Shown here: one piece after another, positions 1 to 7,964 of the stretch
Layout of the letters: each line of letters begins with the position of its first letter
Numbering within the stretch: the stretch's first letter is position 1
Assembly: GCF_001866655.1 (NCBI RefSeq)
Contig: NZ_MLYR01000047.1
Location: 1 to 64,000 of the forward strand
Direction of reading: 5' to 3'
DNA length: 64,000 bases
Source of the DNA: Bacillus sp. MUM 116
GTDB taxonomy: Bacteria; Bacillota; Bacilli; Bacillales; Cytobacillaceae
Notes under the pieces: generated by a model
Told to the model about the DNA's origin: nothing
Databases searched by the model: none
Seen by the model: the letters and a program-made list of their open reading frames with translations, nothing else
Position numbers and translations under genes: made by a program

Positions 1-71
1 CCACGAAGCATTTAGTTATACGGGTTGATGAACTTGTACGAAAAACCACAATCTATGCGAAAATAGTCTTA

Positions 72-1271
72 TTAAATAATACGGGCTGTAACAATTCCTT
101 CAATTTGGTTAATTTTTTCCTCTATACTAGGAAGAATGTCCCCGTTTACTTCGTTATCAATATCAATCATGGTATAAGCATAATCTCCGCGGCTTCTGTT
201 CACCATGTCAGCGATGTTCAAATGATAGCCTGAAATGGCAGATGTAATTTGCCCTACCATGTTCGGAACATTTAAGTGGAAAGCTGTTACACGTCTCTTA
301 CCAGTGTATGGCAGGGTGGCATTTGGGAAGTTGACTGAATTCTTGATATTTCCAGTCTCCAAAAATTCTTTTACCTGGCGTGCAGCCATAATCGCACAGT
401 TTTCTTCTGATTCTTGTGTTGATGCCCCCAGATGCGGAATGGCAATCGTATTTTTCATTTGCAATACATTTTCATTCGGGAAGTCTGTGATGTACTCACC
501 AACGATTCCATCTTCAAGTGCAACCGCCATATCCACTTCATTTACTAGCTCACCGCGGGAGAAATTCAAAATATGCACGCCCGGCTTCATGATGCTAAAT
601 GTTTCTTTATTAAACATACCTTTTGTATCAGGGGTAAATGGAACATGTACTGTAATATAATCAGATTCCGCGAACAACTGTTCAATTGACATAGCACGTT
701 TTACATTGCGAGACAGATTCCAAGCCGTATCAACAGAAATGAACGGATCAAAGCCGATGACATCCATATCTAAATCTAGTGCATCATTTGCCACAAGCGC
801 ACCAATGGCTCCTAAACCGATAACACCCAAAGTTTTCCCCTTAATTTCTTTGCCAACAAATTGCTTCTTTCCCGCTTCAACTAGTTTCGGGACTTGGTCA
901 CCTTCACCTTCTAACCCCTTTGTCCAAGCTATACCAGCAAAAAGATTACGGGATGAAGCAATTAAAGAGGTTATGACCATTTCTTTTACTGCGTTTGCAT
1001 TGGCACCTGGTGTATTAAAAACAACAATTCCTTGTTCCGTACATTTATCAACGGGAATATTATTTACACCTGCGCCTGCACGAGCGATCGCCTTTAATTG
1101 ATCGCCGAATTCCAATGAATGCATATTGAAGCTTCGAACAACAAATGCATCCGGGTTTTCATTTTCATTGTCGATAATAAAAGAATCCTTATTGAAAACT
1201 TTTAGCCCGCTTTCTGCAATAGCATTTAAGGTTTTAATAGTTTTTATTTTTTCTATAGTTACTGTGCTCAT
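72..1271 (-). CDS. serA: D-3-phosphoglycerate dehydrogenase with C-terminal ACT domain
   Basis: This enzyme oxidises 3-phosphoglycerate to 3-phosphohydroxypyruvate with NAD, the first step of serine synthesis, in the cytoplasm. The 399-residue protein has a Rossmann motif GLGAIG at about 152-157, the substrate arginine in NFSRGE (about 239) and the catalytic histidine in IPHLGAST (about 280). An ACT domain from about 328 to the end probably gives serine feedback. It lacks the extra intervening domain of the roughly 525-residue B. subtilis enzyme, so it is the short form. It stands alone and is read leftwards behind a ZTP-type riboswitch with its own terminator. The function is secure; serine feedback is inferred from the ACT domain. 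Confidence 0.93.
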   Translation of the reverse strand: MSTVTIEKIKTIKTLNAIAESGLKVFNKDSFIIDNENENPDAFVVRSFNMHSLEFGDQLKAIARAGAGVNNIPVDKCTEQGIVVFNTPGANANAVKEMVITSLIASSRNLFAGIAWTKGLEGEGDQVPKLVEAGKKQFVGKEIKGKTLGVIGLGAIGALVANDALDLDMDVIGFDPFISVDTAWNLSRNVKRAMSIEQLFAESDYITVHVPFTPDTKGMFNKETFSIMKPGVHILNFSRGELVNEVDMAVALEDGIVGEYITDFPNENVLQMKNTIAIPHLGASTQESEENCAIMAARQVKEFLETGNIKNSVNFPNATLPYTGKRRVTAFHLNVPNMVGQITSAISGYHLNIADMVNRSRGDYAYTMIDIDNEVNGDILPSIEEKINQIEGIVTARII

Positions 1272-1379
1272 TTGGTTTCGCCTCTTTTGTTTGTTAGATT
1301 TTAAATCTTATAGACTATTATAAATAATCAAAAATATATACGCTAGTCAACAGTTATTTCCTTTTTATCTCCTCCTAAT

Positions 1380-1417
1380 AAACAGAAAGAGGCAAGGGGT
1401 ATATTTCCCTTACCTCT
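1380..1417 (-). terminator. Riboswitch expression-platform terminator before serA
   Basis: On the minus strand, AGAGGUAAGGG pairs with CCCUUGCCUCU across a short AU loop, followed by UUCUGUUU. It sits directly after the distal ZTP block and about 110 bases before the serA start, so ligand binding probably decides read-through here. Confidence 0.8.
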
Positions 1418-1492
1418 GCCCAGGCGAACGGCTGTCGACACTATGTGCTCCCTCACGGTTCTCCGCGCTTCGCCAGTTACACATAGCCTTTT
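1418..1492 (-). ncRNA. ZTP (pfl) riboswitch upstream of serA
   Basis: Read on the minus strand, the leader has a P1 stem CUAUGUG/CACAUAG around UAACUGGCGA, a small CGG-agaa-CCG hairpin and GAGGGAGC. After a spacer comes GCCGUUCGCCUGGGCA. These are the conserved blocks of the pfl/ZTP riboswitch, in which the CUGGCG strand pairs with CGCC of the distal block as a pseudoknot. A terminator hairpin follows at once. ZTP accumulates when 10-formyl-tetrahydrofolate is short, and serine feeds the one-carbon pool, so placement before serA makes metabolic sense. The fold was assigned by eye. Confidence 0.88.
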
Positions 1493-1572
1493 TATTTCCT
1501 CCATTTTATCAAGTTCTTTTTAAACCATCAACTAAATTAATTATTTAATTTTTAAAATTTTGATTTCAAAAG

Positions 1573-1704
1573 TTACCGTTCCTTTTCCCAGTTGGAAATT
1601 TCCTCGCGAACACGAGGTGCCACTTCTGTCCCCAACAGCTTGATTGCTTTCATGACATCCTCATGCGGCATCGTTCCAACCTCCTTAATCCATATAGTTC
1701 TTTC
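1573..1704 (-). pseudogene. C-terminal remnant of a luciferase-like (LLM) flavin-dependent oxidoreductase
   Basis: The minus strand encodes about 43 residues ending in ...[19 protein letters not shown], then a short tail and a TAA stop at 1573-1575. This resembles the last helices of LLM-class flavin monooxygenases, where a conserved [21 protein letters not shown] tail is typical. An in-frame stop lies just upstream at about 1705 and the rest of the protein is absent, so it is a fragment of a deleted gene. A purine-rich sequence before the internal ATG (1669-1671) could pass for a ribosome binding site, but a functional 32-residue peptide seems unlikely. Family assignment is by memory of the motif. 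Confidence 0.55.
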
Positions 1705-1905
1705 CTCCTACTATACAAAAAAAACAGTTACTGTCACCACTCATGAACACTGTAAAAATAAGCAGCCTCTAATTTTCCAGGTTTCCTTCTAGGCCAGTTT
1801 TTCTCCTTCGAATAAAAATTGTCTTTTTTAGCCAAAATAAGCCATCTATATCTTTTTAAATAACGCTTTCCTTTTAAAATAAATTTCACAGAAGGGGATA
1901 GGTGC

Positions 1906-2322
1906 ATGACCGAAAATATGGTACTTGTAAATACCGGATTGTTAATCATTCGACTGGTTATTGGATTAACCTTTTTTGGACACGGAGCACAAAAGCTTTT
2001 TGGCTGGTTTGGTGGACCAGGAATAGAAGGAATGGGAAACTGGCTAAAGACCCTGGGGCTTGAACAGGGGGCAAAGGTCTGGGCAATCCTGGCTGGCTTG
2101 TTTGAATTGATTGGCGGATTACTTTTTGCTACAGGTGTTCTAACTTGGCTAGGAGCCATTATGATTGTCATTGTTATGATTGATGCCATTTATGCCGTTC
2201 ATGGTAAAAATGGATATTGGTTGACCAACGGCGGATTTGAATACAATCTTGTGTTAATTGCAGTTTGCATTGGCACAGCCTTGATTGGACCAGGAGACTA
2301 TGTTTTACTTTACAAGCCTTAA
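1906..2322 (+). CDS. DoxX family membrane protein
   Basis: This 138-residue protein has four hydrophobic segments (about 8-28, 55-77, 80-100 and 112-132). It carries the DoxX-family features RLVIGLTFFGHGAQKLFG near the N-terminus and WAILAGLFELIGGLLF in the middle. DoxX proteins are small inner-membrane proteins linked to quinone or thiol redox chemistry and detoxification; the exact role here cannot be read from sequence. The start follows GAAGGGGATAGGTGC at suitable distance. The gene is alone and ends at a strong hairpin terminator. Family call is good, function unassigned. Confidence 0.85.
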   Translation: MTENMVLVNTGLLIIRLVIGLTFFGHGAQKLFGWFGGPGIEGMGNWLKTLGLEQGAKVWAILAGLFELIGGLLFATGVLTWLGAIMIVIVMIDAIYAVHGKNGYWLTNGGFEYNLVLIAVCIGTALIGPGDYVLLYKP

Positions 2323-2325
2323 GGC

Positions 2326-2368
2326 ACTTGAAAAAGCTGACTCCTTTGGGTCAGCTTTTTCAAGTCTA
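2326..2368 (+). terminator. Intrinsic terminator after the DoxX gene
   Basis: The arms ACTTGAAAAAGCTGAC and GTCAGCTTTTTCAAGT enclose a short loop and form a near-perfect stem. It lies between two convergent genes and could serve both strands. Confidence 0.8.
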
Positions 2369-2403
2369 TCGTAGATAGATGCAGGAACAAAAGTTAAGAT
2401 TGA

Positions 2404-3078
2404 TTATTCATTCCTCAACATCTCAGAAAGCTCATTTAATTTATGAGGCTGTTGAATGCGATAATGATGCCCTTCCTTTTTCAAATACCCTTTATCGCAA
2501 AATTGGGCAAATACATGCAATAAATGCCGGTAGGATACACCTAGAAAATCACAAACCGTTACATGTTTCTCCTTATATACTTCTTCATCAGCAGTTTGCA
2601 AGATAAAATCCGCAAGCCGGTTTTCAAGCTGGAAGGCGAGACTTTGAGAATACTTTGCAGCCATTTGAGTTGCTTTAATGCTTAAAAATTTGGTCAGTTC
2701 ACGAAGAAAGATCACATCTTCCAACATTTGTGTGAGGTAGTGATGAAAAGGAATCGCAAAACAAATAGTTTGAGTGGAGGCTTGGATCCCTTTTGTATAG
2801 TACACCTCATTTAATAGCTCCATTTCCCCAATATAATCTTGTGCATTGATAAAATTAATCAAAGACACTTTCCCATTGTGATGCGTGACATAAATTTTTG
2901 CTTTTCCTTCAATGACGTAAAATAAAAAATCTGGCCGCATCCCCTCTCGAATAATCCATTCATCACGCTTATATTCGTGTACTTCCATAAACTCTTCAAT
3001 TGGAAAAGAAAATAAATGTGATATGGAGAATCTCTCCAAAAAATACTGCCTTTTCTCCTTTTTATATATTTCCATCAT
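2404..3078 (-). CDS. Crp/Fnr family transcriptional regulator (YeiL-like)
   Basis: A cyclic-nucleotide-binding-type sensor fold (about residues 15-135 from the chosen start) is followed by a C-terminal winged helix that includes VTVCDFLGVSYRHLLHVF. The arrangement and length (about 224 residues) match the Crp/Fnr superfamily and most resemble YeiL. I see no Fnr-type four-cysteine cluster. The reading frame extends to 3165, but the paired ATGs at 3073-3078 fit better, because the longer version would run across a 20-base palindrome and the divergent promoter region. It is divergent from an MFS transporter gene, whose regulation it probably controls (inference). Effector unknown. Confidence 0.78.
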   Translation of the reverse strand: MMEIYKKEKRQYFLERFSISHLFSFPIEEFMEVHEYKRDEWIIREGMRPDFLFYVIEGKAKIYVTHHNGKVSLINFINAQDYIGEMELLNEVYYTKGIQASTQTICFAIPFHHYLTQMLEDVIFLRELTKFLSIKATQMAAKYSQSLAFQLENRLADFILQTADEEVYKEKHVTVCDFLGVSYRHLLHVFAQFCDKGYLKKEGHHYRIQQPHKLNELSEMLRNE

Positions 3079-3088
3079 CCACACCCTA

Positions 3089-3108
3089 AATATGAGATAT
3101 CTCATATT
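3089..3108. promoter_or_regulatory. Perfect 20-bp palindrome, candidate operator
   Basis: AATATGAGATATCTCATATT is its own reverse complement. It lies 11 bases upstream of the Crp/Fnr regulator start and 48 bases upstream of the divergent transporter start. The position and dyad symmetry suit the binding site of the homodimeric regulator next door. Binding is inferred. Confidence 0.55.
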
Positions 3109-3155
3109 ATTGTACGGATCATCTTGATATGATGCAAACATCGGAGGGATTGACA

Positions 3156-4334
3156 ATGAATACACAACGCTGGATGAGCAGACAGTTTTTCAGTTTTTAT
3201 ATGACATGGGGTGTTTTCCTCCCTTATTGGACTGGGTGGATGATTCATACAAAAGGAATTACGGTTGCACAAGCGGGTTTGATTATGAGTTTGGGATTAG
3301 TTGCGAGAGGACTTTCAACATTATTTGTCTTTCCTTTTTTATCAAGGAAATTCAGTAGTAAAACCTTACTAAATGGGATGTCTTTCACCACACTAATTGC
3401 CATTCTGTGTTATATTCCAGCTGATTCCTTTGTAAGTTTACTTATCGTAACGTTATTTTTGAATTTTGTTTACCCTCCATTGATGCCTGCATTAGATAGC
3501 ACAGCTAGCGTTCTTGTGCAAAGTAAACAATTAGGGCATTATGGGAAGAGCCGCTCTTGGGGGTCAATCGGGTTTGTCGTTGCTGGGATGATTTTGACCA
3601 TCTTTACTGGGGCGCTTGGAGACGATGTGATTTTATGGGCGCTATTACTATGCGCATTGGTATTTGTATGTTTTGGTTTAATGAGCGCGCCCGCTATTTT
3701 ATCTAAAAAACCGCAAGCGGGTCAAACAAAAAAAGGCGGTATGTTAAAATTATTTCGGATCAAGCACTTTGGTATAGTGCTCATCATTGTGATTTTATTG
3801 CAAGCAGCACATGCTTCTTATTACAGCTATGGCTATATTTATTTACAAGAAATCCACGCACCCAAATATTTAATTGGTGTAATTATTAATATTGCCGTGA
3901 TTGCAGAAATCATTTTCTTTTTCATTGCCGATTCGGCATTCAAAAAGTTTTCCGTTGGCTCCCTACTAACACTAGCAGCATTTGGTTCAACCATACGATG
4001 GATATTCGTATTTGCCTTTCCAAATATCACTGTATTCTGTATCGCACAAACATTGCATGCATGTTCCTTCGCAATGGCGCATTATGCCTTTATGAAATAC
4101 TTAATCAAAAATATTCCACATGAGCAGATTCCAATGGCACAGGGTATATATTCTGCGTTGGCACTAAGCTGGAGCACTGCGGTGTTCACCATTTTTGGCG
4201 GATATTTATATGAAATGGAGCCAAGATACTCCTTTATCGGGATGATTATTTGCACCATTCCCGCAATGCTGCTTGCGGTTGTTTATCAGAAATTAGATTC
4301 TAAAAAAAGAGTCCAAACCCACCTAAAAAGGTGA
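3156..4334 (+). CDS. MFS transporter, HcaT/nucleoside-symporter-like
   Basis: This 392-residue protein has about 12 membrane spans and no signal peptide. The segment HYGKSRSWGSIGFVVAGMIL resembles the conserved part of the MFS_1_like group that includes the E. coli 3-phenylpropionate permease HcaT and nucleoside/H+ symporters. The chosen ATG has CGGAGGG eight bases upstream; an earlier ATG at 3129 has none. It is divergent from a Crp/Fnr-type regulator, with a palindromic candidate operator between them. The substrate cannot be told from sequence. A terminator follows directly. Confidence 0.8.
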   Translation: MNTQRWMSRQFFSFYMTWGVFLPYWTGWMIHTKGITVAQAGLIMSLGLVARGLSTLFVFPFLSRKFSSKTLLNGMSFTTLIAILCYIPADSFVSLLIVTLFLNFVYPPLMPALDSTASVLVQSKQLGHYGKSRSWGSIGFVVAGMILTIFTGALGDDVILWALLLCALVFVCFGLMSAPAILSKKPQAGQTKKGGMLKLFRIKHFGIVLIIVILLQAAHASYYSYGYIYLQEIHAPKYLIGVIINIAVIAEIIFFFIADSAFKKFSVGSLLTLAAFGSTIRWIFVFAFPNITVFCIAQTLHACSFAMAHYAFMKYLIKNIPHEQIPMAQGIYSALALSWSTAVFTIFGGYLYEMEPRYSFIGMIICTIPAMLLAVVYQKLDSKKRVQTHLKR

Positions 4335-4360
4335 TACAAAAATTTGTATCACCTTTTTCA
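4326..4360 (+). terminator. Intrinsic terminator after the MFS gene
   Basis: AAAAGGTGATACAAA pairs with TTTGTATCACCTTTTT. It overlaps the stop codon region of the upstream gene and ends in a T run. Confidence 0.85.
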
Positions 4361-4383
4361 AATTTAAAATGAATAAAATTCTA

Positions 4384-4423
4384 CAAAAATACAGGGCTGT
4401 CGACAAATTTTGCAAACAGCCCA
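4384..4423 (-). terminator. Probable terminator for mqo
   Basis: On the minus strand GGGCTGT and ACAGCCC close a loop of about 16 bases, followed by a T-rich tract, 23 bases beyond the mqo stop. Confidence 0.55.
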
Positions 4424-4445
4424 TAATGATGCCCTTTTAACCGTT

Positions 4446-5987
4446 TTAAACAGATACAGTTTCCTTTTTCTGCAAATCTTTCTCGTTGTTAGTTGTTGAA
4501 CCACCTTCGCCTAGGCCAAGCGCCCAAGCTGTAAAAGTATGAAGTTCGTTGAAAAGCTCTGGGTTTTCCACGAGTTTCACGCCATATGAAGGAATCATTT
4601 CTTTTATTTTCGGTTCCCACTCTTTTAGATGTTGCGGGAAGCATTTTTCCATGATTTTAAACATGACGGAAACGGCGGTAGATGCACCAGGAGATGCACC
4701 GAGCAATGCAGCGACTGAGCCATCAGCTGCGCTAACAACTTCCGTACCAAATTGAAGCGTTCCTTTGCCGCCAGCCTCAGTATCTTTGATTACTTGAACA
4801 CGTTGACCCGCTACCACGATATCCCAATCTTCGCTTTTAGCGTTCGGAATAAATTCTCGTAACTCTTCAATCCGTTGTTCTTTCGATAACATAAGCTGCC
4901 CGATCAAGTATTTTGTCAATGGAATATTTTTCGCACCTGCCGCTAACATCGTTAAGACATTATTCGGTTTTACAGAACCAAATAAATCCATATTGGAACC
5001 AGTTTTTAAGAATTTGGGCGAGAAGCCGGCAAATGGTCCAAAAAGCAATGATTTTTTGTTTTCAATAAATCGTGTGTCAAGATGCGGCACAGACATTGGA
5101 GGTGCACCAACTGCTGCTTTTCCGTATACTTTTGCATGATGCTGCGCTACTACCTCCGGGTTGTTACATACAAGGAATAATCCGCTTACAGGGAATCCTC
5201 CAATATGCTTGCTTTCAGGAATACCTGTTTTTTGCAGTAAAGGCAGGGACCCGCCGCCACCGCCGATGAAGACAAATTTTGCTGTATGGCGTTCGATTGC
5301 ACCGGTATCCATATTCCACACTTTCAATTCCCATAAGCCGTCGCTATTACGTTTAATATCATCCACTTGATGTTTGTATTTAATATCAACGTCTTGATTC
5401 TTTAATTGGTCAAACAATATGCGCGATAATGCACCAAAGTTGACATCTGTTCCAGAGTCGATTTTTGTAGCAGCTATAGGTTCATTCGATGCCCGACCTT
5501 CCATAGTAAGTGGAATCCATTCCTTCAATTTCTTCGGATCATCAGAAAATTCCATCCCTTGGAACAGAGGATTTTTAGAAAGCGCTTCAAAACGTTTTTT
5601 CAAAAATGATACATTTTTTTCTCCAAATACTAAACTCATATGAGGCAATTGTCTGATAAATTCTTGCGGATTACCTATCAGATCCTTGTTCACAAGATAA
5701 GACCAAAACTGTCTTGAAACCTGAAACTGTTCATTAATATTGATCGCTTTGCTAATATCTATAGATCCGTCCTGTTTTTCGACTGTATAGTTAAGCTCGC
5801 ATAGTGCGGAGTGGCCTGTTCCGGCATTATTCCATTCGTTAGAACTTTCTTCTCCCGCTTTGTCGAGTTTCTCAAACACTGTAATATTCCAGTCCGGTTC
5901 TAATTGTTTCAAGAGTGTCCCCAGAGTCGCACTCATGATTCCGGCACCAATTAAAATAACGTCTGTTTTTGTTTGTTTGCTACTCAT
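4446..5987 (-). CDS. mqo: Malate:quinone oxidoreductase
   Basis: This FAD enzyme oxidises malate to oxaloacetate and passes electrons to membrane quinone, bypassing or supplementing NAD-dependent malate dehydrogenase. The 513-residue length is normal for the family. An N-terminal dinucleotide-binding motif ([17 protein letters not shown], about 10-26) and family segments such as [20 protein letters not shown] (about 48-67) and [15 protein letters not shown] are present. The start is preceded by AAGGGACGG. The gene stands alone, behind a leader that can fold extensively (6017-6089). Its 3' end faces the MFS gene. Confidence 0.94.
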   Translation of the reverse strand: MSSKQTKTDVILIGAGIMSATLGTLLKQLEPDWNITVFEKLDKAGEESSNEWNNAGTGHSALCELNYTVEKQDGSIDISKAININEQFQVSRQFWSYLVNKDLIGNPQEFIRQLPHMSLVFGEKNVSFLKKRFEALSKNPLFQGMEFSDDPKKLKEWIPLTMEGRASNEPIAATKIDSGTDVNFGALSRILFDQLKNQDVDIKYKHQVDDIKRNSDGLWELKVWNMDTGAIERHTAKFVFIGGGGGSLPLLQKTGIPESKHIGGFPVSGLFLVCNNPEVVAQHHAKVYGKAAVGAPPMSVPHLDTRFIENKKSLLFGPFAGFSPKFLKTGSNMDLFGSVKPNNVLTMLAAGAKNIPLTKYLIGQLMLSKEQRIEELREFIPNAKSEDWDIVVAGQRVQVIKDTEAGGKGTLQFGTEVVSAADGSVAALLGASPGASTAVSVMFKIMEKCFPQHLKEWEPKIKEMIPSYGVKLVENPELFNELHTFTAWALGLGEGGSTTNNEKDLQKKETVSV

Positions 5988-6016
5988 TTTAACCGTCCCT
6001 TATCCCCTAAGATTTG

Positions 6017-6089
6017 CAGAAAGGATGTAGACGCTCCCACTTAGGCATCACAGCAAGCCAGGGGCTCGACTAGTCACACACCTTTTCTG
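6017..6089 (-). promoter_or_regulatory. Possible structured 5' leader of mqo
   Basis: On the minus strand an outer stem CAGAAA/TTTCTG continues as GGTGT paired with ACATCC (one bulge). An inner arm AGTCGAGCCCC pairs with GTGGGAGCGTCT, with tandem G-A mismatches, and the tip is GGC...GCC. The structure lies between likely -10 sequences and the mqo ribosome binding site. I recognise no known riboswitch class. The pairing was done by eye and could be chance. The rest of the gap, 6090-6368, shows no supportable gene. Confidence 0.35.
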
Positions 6090-6368
6090 GATAAAATATA
6101 ACCTATTTACAGTGTAACACTATTATTTGTATATTAAAATATTTTGATAGCATTAAGGTAATTAAAAAGCTTGTAAAAAGAGGGAATTCTGTCCACAATG
6201 CCTAGAAACATGAAAAAATCAAGGTCTATTAACTAGCCTTCCTCTCTTTTATTGATTTCGTGACACCTTCTTTTATTTTGGAATCACAGTTACTACAGCT
6301 AATAAAGCTAGTCCAAAATAGCATTTACCAGCAGTCCTATGCTTGCAGCAGCATTCATGGTACACAGT

Positions 6369-7610
6369 TTATTGACTAAACTTCTTAAAAATTAATGTGA
6401 CATTATGCCCGCCAAATCCTAATGAGTTTGATAGTGCGATTTGAATATCCTTCTTCTTCGCCACGTTGGGAACATAATCTAAATCAAGTTGTTCATCAGG
6501 TGTTTCATAATTAATCGTTGGAGGGAGGAGCCCTTCCTTAATGGCTAATAGAGAAAAGATTGCTTCAAGGGCACCTGTTGCTCCCAGCATATGTCCTGTC
6601 ATCGATTTTGTAGAACTGACTGAAAGGGTATAAGCATGCTCCTTGAAAACTTCCTTGATAGCTAATGTTTCATTCAAATCGTTATAATAGGTGGATGTTC
6701 CGTGAGCATTGATATAATCCACCTGTTCTGGAGAGATTCCGGCATCTGCTAATGCTAGTTGCATGGCCCGCTGTGCACCTTCTCCTTCTGGTGCAGGTGT
6801 CGTAATATGGTGAGCATCACCCGTAGCACCATACCCAATCAGTTCACCATAGATGTGTGCACCACGTGCTAGGGCATGCTCTAATTCCTCTAGTACCAAA
6901 ATTCCAGCGCCTTCCCCAATAACAAATCCATCACGATTCTTATCAAATGGCCGGCTAGCCGAATTTGGATCTGGATTTTTCGAAAGAGCAGTCATATTCG
7001 AAAATCCTGCAACGGTCATTTCTGTAATCGTTGCCTCTGTTCCGCCGGCAATCATCATTTCCACATCCCCTTTTTGGATCGCTCGGAATGCATCACCAAT
7101 TGAGTTAGCGCCCGATGCACAAGCTGTCACTGAACAATTGTTGATTCCTTTTGCTCCAAGTTCGATGGAGACTTGGCCTGCTGCCATGTCCGGGATAAAC
7201 ATCGGAATCGTAAACGGATTGACCCTTCTTTGACCTTTTTCGATAAATTTCCGGTGTTGTTCCTCAAACTCACCCAAGCCGCCAATTCCTGACCCAATCC
7301 AAACTCCGACCCGTTCAGGCTGAATATTCACACCAATCTCAATACCTGCATCCCTTACAGCCATTTTACTTGCCGCAACAGCGAACTGACTGTAGCGGCC
7401 CATTCTTCTTGCTTCTTTTTTATCCATAAATTCTTCTGGAGCAAAGTTTTTTACTTCTGCAGCAATTTTAATATCCACTTTTTCTACATCAAATATCGTT
7501 GCCGGACCAATTCCCGATACACCATTTTTAATATTATTCCATGTCGCGGTCACATCATTCCCCAAAGGAGTGACTGCTCCTATCCCGGTAACCACTATTC
7601 TTCTAAGCAT
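6369..7610 (-). CDS. fabF: Beta-ketoacyl-ACP synthase II (FabF)
   Basis: This enzyme condenses malonyl-ACP with acyl-ACP in fatty acid elongation. The 413-residue protein has the Cys-His-His triad: Cys in [10 protein letters not shown] (about 163), His in [11 protein letters not shown] (about 303) and His in [14 protein letters not shown] (about 340). The start at 7608-7610 follows AGGAGGG; the frame's earlier ATG (7631) lies before that ribosome binding site. The gene is alone, away from fabH/acpP-type neighbours, so it may be a second FabF. A decayed duplicate of its first part lies at 10741-10877. Enzyme class is certain; housekeeping versus accessory role is not. Confidence 0.93.
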   Translation of the reverse strand: MLRRIVVTGIGAVTPLGNDVTATWNNIKNGVSGIGPATIFDVEKVDIKIAAEVKNFAPEEFMDKKEARRMGRYSQFAVAASKMAVRDAGIEIGVNIQPERVGVWIGSGIGGLGEFEEQHRKFIEKGQRRVNPFTIPMFIPDMAAGQVSIELGAKGINNCSVTACASGANSIGDAFRAIQKGDVEMMIAGGTEATITEMTVAGFSNMTALSKNPDPNSASRPFDKNRDGFVIGEGAGILVLEELEHALARGAHIYGELIGYGATGDAHHITTPAPEGEGAQRAMQLALADAGISPEQVDYINAHGTSTYYNDLNETLAIKEVFKEHAYTLSVSSTKSMTGHMLGATGALEAIFSLLAIKEGLLPPTINYETPDEQLDLDYVPNVAKKKDIQIALSNSLGFGGHNVTLIFKKFSQ

Positions 7611-7785
7611 ATGTTGCCCTCCTCTATTCATTATTCAAATTATAATTCAAAAACAGTGTTAAAAAGAAGAGTTTGTATTTTTAAAGTAATTAAAGAAAAA
7701 ACCACAACTTCTTAAGCTAAGTAGTTCCGATAATCTGGAGAAAAAATTAAATCAAAGAGTAAATAACAATATTATTAACACAATA

Positions 7786-7817
7786 AGGAGGCGCATGAAA
7801 AAATTCATGCACCTCCT
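7786..7817 (-). terminator. Hairpin, probable terminator of the O-antigen ligase gene
   Basis: AGGAGG-GCATGAA pairs with TTCATGC-CCTCCT, with one mismatched pair. It lies about 150 bases past the end of the leftward gene at 7965, followed on the minus strand by a weakly T-rich tract. Nothing else is recognisable in 7632-7964. Confidence 0.5.
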
Positions 7818-7964
7818 CTAAATCCGTATTTTCTTAATGAATTATGAACATCTTAAATTATTCGGACAATGATCATTAACTCAGTGAAGATTAAAAATAG
7901 GCTTAAATGGTTTATAAACTCGTACGTAGACTAGCAGGTTTTGCTCTTTTTCGTTATTCTATTC

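Noticed and set aside
706-1101. 131-codon plus-strand frame inside serA
   Set aside because: Shadow of a certain gene in the opposite strand, without a ribosome binding site or recognisable product.
1443-1465. CACGGTTCTCC near 1455 as a fifth rlmH-end repeat
   Set aside because: It matches only GGTTCTCC, lacks the CTTATGATA part and the CCTCATTTA motif, and is part of the ZTP riboswitch.
1734-2189. 151-codon minus-strand frame over the DoxX gene
   Set aside because: Proline- and serine-rich antisense of a clear membrane-protein gene; no start signal.
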